This document shows, piece after piece, positions 1-6,616 of a stretch of DNA of 64,000 nt. Source of the DNA: an uncultured Acetatifactor sp. (lineage in GTDB: Bacteria > Bacillota > Clostridia > Lachnospirales > Lachnospiraceae); assembly GCA_910577235.1 (NCBI GenBank), contig CAJTMX010000025.1:1-64000 (forward strand), in the 5' to 3' direction. How positions within the stretch are numbered: the stretch's first letter is position 1; each line of letters opens with the position of its first letter. The position numbers and the translations under genes are program-made. Below the pieces are notes generated by a model, which made no database searches, was not told the origin of the DNA, and worked only from the letters and a program-made list of their open reading frames with translations.

Positions 1-432
1 ACACCAGGTCCTACGGTAACGCCCGGTCCTACGACACCGCCGGGAGAGACACCAGGTCCTACGGTAACGCCCGGTCCTACGACACCGCCGGGAGAGACAC
101 CAGATCCTACGGTAACGCCCGGTCCTACGACACCGCCGGGAGAGACACCAGATCCTACGGTAACGCCTAGCCCTACGACACCGCCGGGAGAGACACCTGG
201 TCCTACGGTAACACCTGGTCCTACGACACCGCCGGTAGAGACACCTGGTCCTACGGTAACGCCCGGTCCTACGACACCGCCGGGAGAGACACCAGGTCCT
301 ACGGTAACGCCCGGCCCTACAACACCGCCGGTAGAGACACCTGGTCCTACGGTAACGCCCGGTCCTACAACACCGCCGGTAGAGACACCTGGTCCTACGG
401 TAACGCCCGGTCCTACAACACCGCCGGGAGAG
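1..432 (+). repeat. Nine tandem 48-bp coding repeats
   Basis: Nine head-to-tail 48-bp units (starts at 1, 49, 97, 145, 193, 241, 289, 337, 385) code for a 16-residue Pro/Thr/Gly unit. Units differ at a few positions, for example ccgggagag against ccggtagag, and cca against cct. The array probably extends upstream of the window. Near-identity at DNA level implies recent expansion, so copy number may vary between strains. There are no spacers, so it is not a CRISPR array. Confidence 0.95.
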
Positions 433-900
433 ACACCTGGTCCTACAACGACACCCGGTCCTCTGGACCCTACGCCGGCCCCTGAGGTGACGCCGGCCCC
501 TACACCCGGTCCCTTAGACCCGACCCCGGCACCGGAGATACCGTCTAACCCGACACCTACGCCTCCTCCGACGGTTACTGAGCCGCCGCAGATGACGCAG
601 CCGCCTCAGGTTACTGAGCCGCCTGCAATGCCGGGTATTCCCGTGACACCGGATACTCCGGCAACACCGGAACTGAATACCCCTGATGCGCCTGTTACAC
701 CGCAAACTCCGACAGTAAACGGTGTTCGGAGAAGAAGAACGGTAAGGATCGATGATGATGAGATTCCTCTGTCCGATGCCATGGTTCTGGGAGCGAGAAG
801 ACGTCCCCAGACTGGCGACGAGTCTGATGCATGGATGATGATGTTCCTGGCATCCCTCTCCGCGTTGGCTGCATGGATACTAAAAGGAGTCAAGAAATAG
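1..900 (+). CDS. Pro/Thr-rich repetitive surface protein with C-terminal wall-sorting signal (5' end outside window)
   Basis: The reading frame is open from base 1, so the N-terminus lies outside the window. Residues 1-144 are nine 16-residue repeats (TPGPTVTPGPTTPPGE with small variations), followed by less regular Pro/Thr/Glu sequence to about residue 235. The last 35 residues read RRRPQTGDE, then a hydrophobic stretch and GVKK. This is the layout of a sortase substrate: sorting motif, membrane segment, positive tail. The motif is xPQTG with Arg where Leu is usual in LPXTG. The Pro/Thr part is probably an extended, wall-spanning stalk that presents an upstream domain not seen here. A lipoprotein gene follows 23 bases later. 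Confidence 0.8.
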   Translation, partial: TPGPTVTPGPTTPPGETPGPTVTPGPTTPPGETPDPTVTPGPTTPPGETPDPTVTPSPTTPPGETPGPTVTPGPTTPPVETPGPTVTPGPTTPPGETPGPTVTPGPTTPPVETPGPTVTPGPTTPPVETPGPTVTPGPTTPPGETPGPTTTPGPLDPTPAPEVTPAPTPGPLDPTPAPEIPSNPTPTPPPTVTEPPQMTQPPQVTEPPAMPGIPVTPDTPATPELNTPDAPVTPQTPTVNGVRRRRTVRIDDDEIPLSDAMVLGARRRPQTGDESDAWMMMFLASLSALAAWILKGVKK

Positions 901-923
901 AAAGTAAGTAAGGAGTGAAACTG

Positions 924-1493
924 ATGAAAAAGAAATTATTGGCGGCTGCTTTGACAGCGGTCATGGCCACCAGCATGGTGGCGTGCGGAGCCCCAAAACC
1001 GGAGATTTCCGCCGCAACCCGTGAAGTGTCTTCTCAGGAGGGAGTCACTTATATTGATGATGAGGCTATTGCACTTGCAGGGTCTGTGAGATCGGCAGGT
1101 ATGACGGAAGCAGAACAGTTGAGAGCCGATGAACTTCGTCTTATCGCAGTATCCGCTTTTGATCTGATCAATGCGGAGAGAGCAGCCAGAGGTCTTACCG
1201 CGTTCACATGGGACAGCGATCTGGAGTTGTGCGCCCAGATTCGTGCCACAGAGATCGTAAGCAGTTTTTCCCATACCAGACCGGACAATACGCTTTATTA
1301 TACGGTTAACAGCGATCTGATGTGGGCGGAGAATTTGGCTAAGGGTTATGCAGATGCCAGCAGTCTGGTAGCGGGATGGATGAATTCCCCTACCCATGCG
1401 GCCAACATTCTGGATAGTGAACTGTCCACCTGTAGTATTGCGGTATATGAGTATGACGGTACACTGTACTTTGCGCAGGAATTCGGATATTAA
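924..1493 (+). CDS. CAP/SCP-domain lipoprotein
   Basis: A secreted lipoprotein of 189 residues. It starts MKKKLLAAALTAV and has a lipobox-type MVAC at about residue 21, so it is probably anchored to the outer face of the membrane. Residues about 75-188 form a CAP (cysteine-rich secretory/SCP-like) domain: LINAERAARG helix, an HTRPDN segment, ENLAKG and SPTHAANIL carry the conserved His/Glu pocket residues of this family. The biochemical role of bacterial CAP proteins is mostly unknown. A GTG at 915 is in frame, but AAGGAG (911-915) overlaps it and sits well spaced for the ATG at 924, which I chose. An intrinsic terminator follows. Confidence 0.85.
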   Translation: MKKKLLAAALTAVMATSMVACGAPKPEISAATREVSSQEGVTYIDDEAIALAGSVRSAGMTEAEQLRADELRLIAVSAFDLINAERAARGLTAFTWDSDLELCAQIRATEIVSSFSHTRPDNTLYYTVNSDLMWAENLAKGYADASSLVAGWMNSPTHAANILDSELSTCSIAVYEYDGTLYFAQEFGY

Positions 1494-1515
1494 GTGACGC
1501 AGATCTTAATTTATT

Positions 1516-1552
1516 AAAAAGCTGGGGATACTGTAGGTATCTCCAGTTTTTA
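1516..1552 (+). terminator. Intrinsic terminator after the CAP lipoprotein gene
   Basis: CTGGGGATAC (1522-1531) pairs with GTATCTCCAG (1537-1546) through a five-base loop, with one G-T pair. A run of five T follows. Confidence 0.85.
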
Positions 1553-1614
1553 TGTAAACAAACAGGGATGGTAAATTTGTCTGACAGAGCAGGCGGAGAA
1601 GGAGTTGTGTAGTT

Positions 1615-2154
1615 ATGAGAATTGGGATGGGATATGATGTACATCGCTTGACAGAGGGAAGATCATTGATTCTGGGCGGTGTGAGCATACCTTATAAGAA
1701 AGGCCTGCTGGGGCATTCGGACGCGGATGTGCTGCTGCATGCCATAATGGACGCGCTGCTGGGGGCGGCGGCGCTGGGAGATATCGGCAAACATTTTCCG
1801 GACACGGACCCGGCATACAAGGGGATATCTTCTCTGGAACTTTTGAGAAAAGTGGGGGAGTTATTGGAGGAGAGATGTTTTCTGATAGAAAATATTGATG
1901 CTACCATTATCGCACAGGCTCCTAAAATGCGCCCTTATATTGAACAAATGGAGGAAAATATAGCGGCTGCCTTGAGGATATCCGCGGAGCAGATCAACGT
2001 AAAGGCTACGACAGAGGAAGGACTGGGTTTTACCGGAAACGGTGAAGGAATTTCCTCACAGGCGATCTGCATGTTGACCAGCCCACTCAATCTGGCGCTG
2101 GAGGACGAGGCCTCCTCAAAATGTCAGGGGTGCGGGGGATGCCCAAGGGCATAG
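1615..2154 (+). CDS. ispF: 2-C-methyl-D-erythritol 2,4-cyclodiphosphate synthase
   Basis: IspF of the non-mevalonate isoprenoid pathway, converting CDP-methylerythritol 2-phosphate to the cyclic diphosphate with release of CMP. Recognised from MGYDVHR near the N-terminus (metal ligands Asp8 and His10), GHSDADVLLHAIMDALLGAA, and KATTEEGLGFTGNGEG near the end. The family is normally about 157-160 residues; this one has 179, and the extra tail ends KCQGCGGCPRA, with Cys in a CxxCxxC pattern. An AAGGAG site precedes the ATG. It lies immediately before the cysE-sigH block, as ispF does in Bacillus, although ispD and gltX are not here. Confidence 0.95.
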   Translation: MRIGMGYDVHRLTEGRSLILGGVSIPYKKGLLGHSDADVLLHAIMDALLGAAALGDIGKHFPDTDPAYKGISSLELLRKVGELLEERCFLIENIDATIIAQAPKMRPYIEQMEENIAAALRISAEQINVKATTEEGLGFTGNGEGISSQAICMLTSPLNLALEDEASSKCQGCGGCPRA

Positions 2155-2196
2155 GATATAAAAGGCTATAGTGTAAACCGGATTTAGAAAAAACAG

Positions 2197-2225
2197 TTGA
2201 CAAATCATTCCTTTTTGCATATGCT
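2197..2225 (+). promoter_or_regulatory. Sigma-A type promoter upstream of cysE
   Basis: TTGACA (2197-2202), 17-base spacer, TATGCT (2220-2225). Predicted start near 2232, about 100 bases before cysE. A terminator-like hairpin lies between this start and the gene. Confidence 0.7.
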
Positions 2226-2250
2226 GAATAGTAGAAAGAAAAGGCGACAG

Positions 2251-2290
2251 GCGGATAAATTCGTCTCATTGGATGAGTTTATCCGCTTTT
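2251..2290 (+). terminator. Terminator-like hairpin in the cysE leader
   Basis: GCGGATAAA (2251-2259) is an exact inverted repeat of TTTATCCGC (2278-2286). An inner CTCAT/ATGAG stem is nested inside, and TTTTAT follows. It could end ispF transcripts, or act as an attenuator for RNA started at 2232. Confidence 0.7.
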
Positions 2291-2330
2291 ATGTATCGCC
2301 CATTCCGGTGGGCAGATAGGAGTTGGAGAG

Positions 2331-3047
2331 ATGGGAATGATTGGGAATATCCGGGAGGAAATTCAGATCATCAAAGAACGCGATCCTGCGATACATTCCT
2401 CCATGGAGGTGTTCTTATACCCCAGTTTTAAAGTTATGATGCACTACCGCATTGCGCATAAGTTATATACAAGAGGGCACTTTTTTCTCGCCCGATATAT
2501 TTCTCAGAGGGGAGTACGAAAGACGGGCATTGAGATTCATCCCGGTGCCCGTATCGGCAAAGGGCTGTTTATTGACCATGGCAACGGTGTGATCATCGGA
2601 GAGACAGCGGTCATTGGTGACAATGTGACGATCTATCAGGGTGTGACTCTGGGAGGAACCGGCAAGGAGCATGGCAAGCGTCATCCCACGGTGGAGGATA
2701 ATGTTATGATAAGTGCCGGGGCAAAGGTTTTGGGTTCCTTTACCATCGGGGCCAACTCCAAGATCGGGGCCGGGAGCGTGGTGCTTTCCGAAGTGCCCCC
2801 GGGTTCCACCGTGGTGGGTGTGCCGGGACGCGTGGTCAAACGCAACGATCAGGCTCTTCCCAGAGAAGATCTGAACCAGGCTCTGCCTGACCCGGTGCGG
2901 GAGGATATCACCGGGCTGATGAGGGCCAACACTGAGCTGACCAACCGTCTGCTGGCATTGGAGCGCGAGGTCAGACGCCTGCAAGGCCGGGAAGAGAAGA
3001 TAAAGCCTGAGGATACCACCGTTGCATTCAGAGGGCAGGGTATATAA
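2331..3047 (+). CDS. cysE: Serine O-acetyltransferase
   Basis: Transfers acetyl from acetyl-CoA to L-serine, giving O-acetylserine for cysteine synthesis. The protein has 238 residues. The N-terminal helical part (YPSFKVMMHYRIAHKLY) is followed by the left-handed beta-helix hexapeptide region (residues about 65-165) with GIEIHPGARIGKG, DHGNGVVIGET-type sequence and GVTLGGTGKEHGKRHPTV. The catalytic His lies in the DHG segment. The tail after residue 175 is charged and may be coiled coil. AGGAG at 2318-2322 fits the ATG at 2331. It is the first gene of the cysE-cysS-mrnC-rlmB-sigH block, which matches Bacillus synteny without gltX. Confidence 0.95.
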   Translation: MGMIGNIREEIQIIKERDPAIHSSMEVFLYPSFKVMMHYRIAHKLYTRGHFFLARYISQRGVRKTGIEIHPGARIGKGLFIDHGNGVIIGETAVIGDNVTIYQGVTLGGTGKEHGKRHPTVEDNVMISAGAKVLGSFTIGANSKIGAGSVVLSEVPPGSTVVGVPGRVVKRNDQALPREDLNQALPDPVREDITGLMRANTELTNRLLALEREVRRLQGREEKIKPEDTTVAFRGQGI

Positions 3048-3141
3048 CTGTGCGCCGGGCGCGCAGTACAGGATTAACAGGGATTGTGGAAAACAGGTTT
3101 TGTAAATACCTGACAGGATAAACCGGGAAAGGATATATTAT

Positions 3142-4563
3142 ATGGAGAACAGACTTCGTTTTTACAACACATTGACCAGAAAAGTCGAAACCTTTGTCCC
3201 CAATGAGGACGGAAAGGTGGCGATGTATACCTGCGGGCCTACGGTATACCATTTTGCCCATATCGGTAATCTGCGCAGCTATATCGAGGAGGATCTGCTG
3301 GAGAAAACCCTGCGCTATATCGGCTATGACGTCAAGAGGGTCATGAACATTACGGATGTTGGCCATTTATCCAGTGATGCGGACACCGGTGAGGACAAGA
3401 TGCTTAAGGGGGCGAAAAGGGAACATAAAACGGTGATGGAGATCGCTAAGTTTTACACCGACGCTTTTTTCGGCGACTGCGCGAAACTGAATATCAAAAC
3501 CCCTGATGTGGTGGAGCCTGCCACCAACTGTATACCGGAGTTTATCCATATGGTACAGACACTGTTAGAGAAAGGATATGCTTACGAGCAGGGCGGTAAC
3601 ATCTACTTTGACACTTCCAGACTGGAGGAATACTATGTATTTTCCAACCAGAGCGAACAGGAGTTGCTGGTGGGAGTGAGAGATGATGTGGACGCCGATG
3701 CAAACAAACGCAATAAGAGCGATTTCGTGCTGTGGTTCACCAAGTCCAAATTTGACGATCAGGAGTTGAAATGGGAGAGCCCATGGGGGATGGGGTATCC
3801 GGGATGGCATATCGAGTGTTCCTGCATCAGTATGAAACATCTGGGCGAGTATATGGATATACACTGCGGAGGCGTGGACAATATTTTTCCCCATCACACC
3901 AACGAGATCGCACAGAGTGAATCCTATCTGGGACACAAATGGTGCAATTATTGGTTCCACGTACACCATTTAAATGATAAGTCAGGTAAGATGAGTAAGT
4001 CCAAGGGGGAGTTTTTGACTGTATCCCTGCTGGAAAGTAAGGGTTATGACCCCATAGTATACCGGATGTTCTGTCTGCAGTCCCATTACCGCAAGCCGCT
4101 GGAGTTTTCCTATGAGGTGCTTGACAATATGACCGCAGCTTATGATAAGCTGGTAAAGCGTATCGGTTCGCTACAGCCGGAGGGCCGGGTGGAGGAAGAA
4201 CGGTTTGCGGCGTATAAAAGGCGTTTTGAGGATGCGCTGTGCGACGATCTGAACTCCTCCATGGCATTTACGGTTCTGTATGACATGCTGAAGGAGGATA
4301 TGTCCGACGCCACAAAATATGCGTTGGCAGAGGACTTTGACAGGGTATTGTCCTTAAATCTGCTGACGGCTCATCAGAGCAGGACGGTGGGGGAACAGGT
4401 GGACGCGGAGCTGGAGCAGTATATATTGTCCAGGATCGAGGAGCGCAAGGCGGCCAAAAAGGATAAGGATTACGCCAGAGCGGATGCCATCCGGGCCGAA
4501 TTGCTGGAGCGGGGAATCCTGTTGGAAGATACGCGAGAGGGTGTAAAATGGAAGAAAGTATAA
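3142..4563 (+). CDS. cysS: Cysteinyl-tRNA synthetase
   Basis: Class I aminoacyl-tRNA synthetase that charges tRNA-Cys. Its 473 residues match the usual length. It shows the HIGH-type motif (FAHIGNLRSY, residues about 39-48), the zinc-site cysteine in TCGPTVY, GYPGWHIECSCIS, HHTNEIAQSE, and the KMSKS loop (GKMSKSKGEF, residues about 282-291). The C-terminal helical domain ends in the short conserved KDYARADAIRAEL segment. It follows cysE by 94 bases, with no terminator seen between them, and its 3' end overlaps mrnC by 16 bases, pointing to coupled translation. Confidence 0.97.
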   Translation: MENRLRFYNTLTRKVETFVPNEDGKVAMYTCGPTVYHFAHIGNLRSYIEEDLLEKTLRYIGYDVKRVMNITDVGHLSSDADTGEDKMLKGAKREHKTVMEIAKFYTDAFFGDCAKLNIKTPDVVEPATNCIPEFIHMVQTLLEKGYAYEQGGNIYFDTSRLEEYYVFSNQSEQELLVGVRDDVDADANKRNKSDFVLWFTKSKFDDQELKWESPWGMGYPGWHIECSCISMKHLGEYMDIHCGGVDNIFPHHTNEIAQSESYLGHKWCNYWFHVHHLNDKSGKMSKSKGEFLTVSLLESKGYDPIVYRMFCLQSHYRKPLEFSYEVLDNMTAAYDKLVKRIGSLQPEGRVEEERFAAYKRRFEDALCDDLNSSMAFTVLYDMLKEDMSDATKYALAEDFDRVLSLNLLTAHQSRTVGEQVDAELEQYILSRIEERKAAKKDKDYARADAIRAELLERGILLEDTREGVKWKKV

Positions 4564-4988
4564 ATCTGCCGGAGCAGATACGCGGCCGGTTTGGATGCCG
4601 GAATGTGGATATGCGGACTTATTCGCCGCTGACTATGGCCTATATCGGAGATGCCATATACGATCTGGTGATCCGCACGGTAGTGGTGGAGCGGGGGAAC
4701 TGTCCCGCCAACGATCTGCACAGAAAGACCATACAGTACGTGAAAGCAGGTACCCAGGCCGAAATGATAGAGGCGCTGGCGGATATGTTGACAGAGGAGG
4801 AAACCGGAATCTACCGCTGGGGGCGCAACGCCAAGTTTTATACAAAAGCAAAGAATGCCTCTGTGGGAGAATATCGAAAGGCTACAGGTATGGAGGCTCT
4901 GATGGGCTATCTGTATATGACCGGGCGCATGGAAAGGATGCTGGAGCTGATACAGGAAGGTATACGCCGCGTGGGGCCGGAGATCTGA
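4548..4988 (+). CDS. mrnC: Mini-ribonuclease III
   Basis: A 146-residue RNase III-like enzyme without the double-stranded RNA-binding domain; in Bacillus it matures 23S rRNA ends. Family features visible are YIGDAIYDLVIR (catalytic acid region, residues about 32-43), the helix HRKTIQYVKAGTQAEM, NAKFYTKAKN and GMEALMGYLYMTGR near the end. It overlaps cysS and is followed after 19 bases by rlmB, the standard order in Firmicutes. Confidence 0.93.
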   Translation: MEESINLPEQIRGRFGCRNVDMRTYSPLTMAYIGDAIYDLVIRTVVVERGNCPANDLHRKTIQYVKAGTQAEMIEALADMLTEEETGIYRWGRNAKFYTKAKNASVGEYRKATGMEALMGYLYMTGRMERMLELIQEGIRRVGPEI

Positions 4989-5007
4989 GATTAAGAGGAA
5001 AATGTTT

Positions 5008-5748
5008 ATGGGATATCAGGAACAGGCAATAGAGGGCAGAAATGCCGTGATAGAGGCTTACCGCAGCGGTAGGCCCATTGACAAGCTATATATACAGGAC
5101 GGTTGTCAGGACGGCCCCGTTATGACCATCAAGAGGGAGGCCAAAAAGCATGAGACCCCTGTGAAGTATGTGACAAAGGAACGGCTGGATCAGATGTCTG
5201 AAACAGGACATCACCAGGGTGTTATAGCCGTGGCGGGAGCCTATGAATACGCGGAACTGGAGGATATTCTAAAGAAGGCGGAAACAAAGGGAGAACCTCC
5301 CTTTCTGTTTCTGCTGGATAATATTGAGGACCCTCACAATCTGGGTGCGATCATACGAACCGCCAATCTGGCCGGCGCTCATGGGGTGATCATCCCTAAA
5401 AACAGGGCGGTGGGACTTACTGCCACAGTGGCCCGCACCTCGGCGGGGGCGCTGAATTACACTCCGGTAGCAAGGGTCACAAATCTGTCCAAAACCATAG
5501 AAGAACTTAAGAAGTCGGGTATCTGGTTTGTCTGTGCCGATATGGGGGGAACCCGGATGTATGATCTGGACCTGAAAGGCCCTATGGGTCTGGTGATCGG
5601 CAGCGAGGGGGACGGTGTGAGCCGCCTGGTCAGAGAAAAGTGCGATATGACCGCAGCCATTCCCATGAAGGGGGATATTGACTCCCTAAATGCCTCTGTG
5701 GCGGCCGGGGTATTGGCCTATGAGATCGTCAGACAGCGTTTACAGTGA
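5008..5748 (+). CDS. rlmB: 23S rRNA (guanosine-2'-O)-methyltransferase, SpoU family
   Basis: A SPOUT-class enzyme that methylates a ribose 2'-O in 23S rRNA with S-adenosylmethionine. An N-terminal substrate-binding domain (EGRNAVIEAYRSG) is followed by the knotted catalytic domain with the three SpoU motifs: NIEDPHNLGAIIRTA, IGSEGDGVSRL and SLNASVAAGVLAYEI. An ATG at 5002 is in frame, but AAGAGGA (4993-4999) is better spaced for the ATG at 5008. A second, more divergent SpoU protein is encoded at 41880. It sits where Bacillus has rlmB, but the next gene is sigH because yacP is missing. Confidence 0.94.
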   Translation: MGYQEQAIEGRNAVIEAYRSGRPIDKLYIQDGCQDGPVMTIKREAKKHETPVKYVTKERLDQMSETGHHQGVIAVAGAYEYAELEDILKKAETKGEPPFLFLLDNIEDPHNLGAIIRTANLAGAHGVIIPKNRAVGLTATVARTSAGALNYTPVARVTNLSKTIEELKKSGIWFVCADMGGTRMYDLDLKGPMGLVIGSEGDGVSRLVREKCDMTAAIPMKGDIDSLNASVAAGVLAYEIVRQRLQ

Positions 5749-5836
5749 CGGGGCGGACTGCGGCGCATCGGGAATGACATCAGAGTGTGACAGGTTGGAC
5801 GCGGTGGATCGGGAAAGAAGGGGCAGGAGGAACGCC

Positions 5837-6448
5837 ATGGAACGGGAGTATAGCCAGCTCAGCGATGAGGAACTGATAGATCGCCTGCGAAACGGAGAGA
5901 GCCGCATTACGGACTATATCATGGATAAATATAAGAATCTGGTGCGCAGCAAGGCCAAATCCATGTACATTCTGGGAGGAGACAACGAGGATCTGATCCA
6001 GGAGGGCATGATTGGCCTGTTCAAGGCAATCCGAGACTATGACAGTGGCAGGGACGCCAGCTTTTATACTTTCGCGGATCTGTGTATCAGCCGTCAGATG
6101 TACACGGCCGTGCAGGCATCTCACAGGCAGAAACACTGGCCTCTGAACACTTATGTTTCCCTCTACGGAAACAGCCGCAGTCAGGAGGGAAACGAGGAAT
6201 TGGAGTTGGCGGAGGCTTTGCCGCCCGATCAGGATCAGAATCCTGAAACGCTGTTTATAGACCGGGAGCGGGTGGAATATCTGGAGGGACAGATCGACAG
6301 GGAACTCAGCGGATTTGAAAAGCAGGTTCTGGATCTGTACCTCACCGGCATGAGTTACAGCCAGATCGCCAAAGTGCTGGGCAGGGAGGAAAAATCCACA
6401 GACAATGCTCTGCAACGGTTAAAAAGTAAGATAAAGAAGATGCTATAG
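5837..6448 (+). CDS. sigH: RNA polymerase sigma factor SigH (Spo0H)
   Basis: Transition-phase sigma factor that in Bacillus and Clostridia starts sporulation and post-exponential transcription. It has 203 residues. Region 2 is clear (YIMDKYKNLVRSKAKSMYI, DLIQEGMIGLFKAIRDYD, RQKHWPLNTYVSLY), and region 4 has FEKQVLDLYLTGMSYSQIA and ALQRLKSKIKK. The frame is open further upstream into rlmB, but AGGAGG at 5825-5830 with a 6-base gap selects the ATG at 5837. The downstream neighbours usual in Bacillus (rpmG, secE, nusG) are not present; a terminator follows directly. Confidence 0.92.
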   Translation: MEREYSQLSDEELIDRLRNGESRITDYIMDKYKNLVRSKAKSMYILGGDNEDLIQEGMIGLFKAIRDYDSGRDASFYTFADLCISRQMYTAVQASHRQKHWPLNTYVSLYGNSRSQEGNEELELAEALPPDQDQNPETLFIDRERVEYLEGQIDRELSGFEKQVLDLYLTGMSYSQIAKVLGREEKSTDNALQRLKSKIKKML

Positions 6449-6468
6449 TATCTTCTTTATTTTTTTTT
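6431..6468 (+). terminator. Intrinsic terminator after sigH
   Basis: ATAAAGAAGAT pairs with ATCTTCTTTAT across an 8-base loop, followed by nine or more T. The left arm includes the last codons of sigH. Confidence 0.9.
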
Positions 6469-6492
6469 AATAATCTCGGCGGGACATGTGAA

Positions 6493-6521
6493 TTGACTTT
6501 CACCAGAGCACGGCTTATAAT
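6493..6521 (+). promoter_or_regulatory. Promoter of the RND-tetR operon
   Basis: TTGACT (6493-6498), 17-base spacer, TATAAT (6516-6521). Predicted start near 6528, directly before the palindromic operator at 6531. Confidence 0.8.
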
Positions 6522-6530
6522 TGTATACAG

Positions 6531-6554
6531 ATGACCGACCGGCTGGTCAGTCAT
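6531..6554 (+). promoter_or_regulatory. Probable TetR-family operator
   Basis: A 24-bp near-perfect palindrome made of ATGACCGACCGG followed by CTGGTCAGTCAT; 10 of 12 base pairs of the dyad match. It starts about 3 bases after the predicted transcription start, so bound protein would block RNA polymerase. The likely ligand is the TetR protein encoded at 10737 in the same operon. Confidence 0.75.
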
Positions 6555-6616
6555 TCCTTGACAGTAATCTAGTTTGCCAAGTGTAAGTACTCAGCGGCGC
6601 GGAAAGGAAAGCATTC

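Noticed and set aside
1..432. CRISPR array
   Set aside because: The repeats are directly adjacent 48-bp coding units with no spacers. The arrays at 28288 and 38190 were rejected for the same reason.
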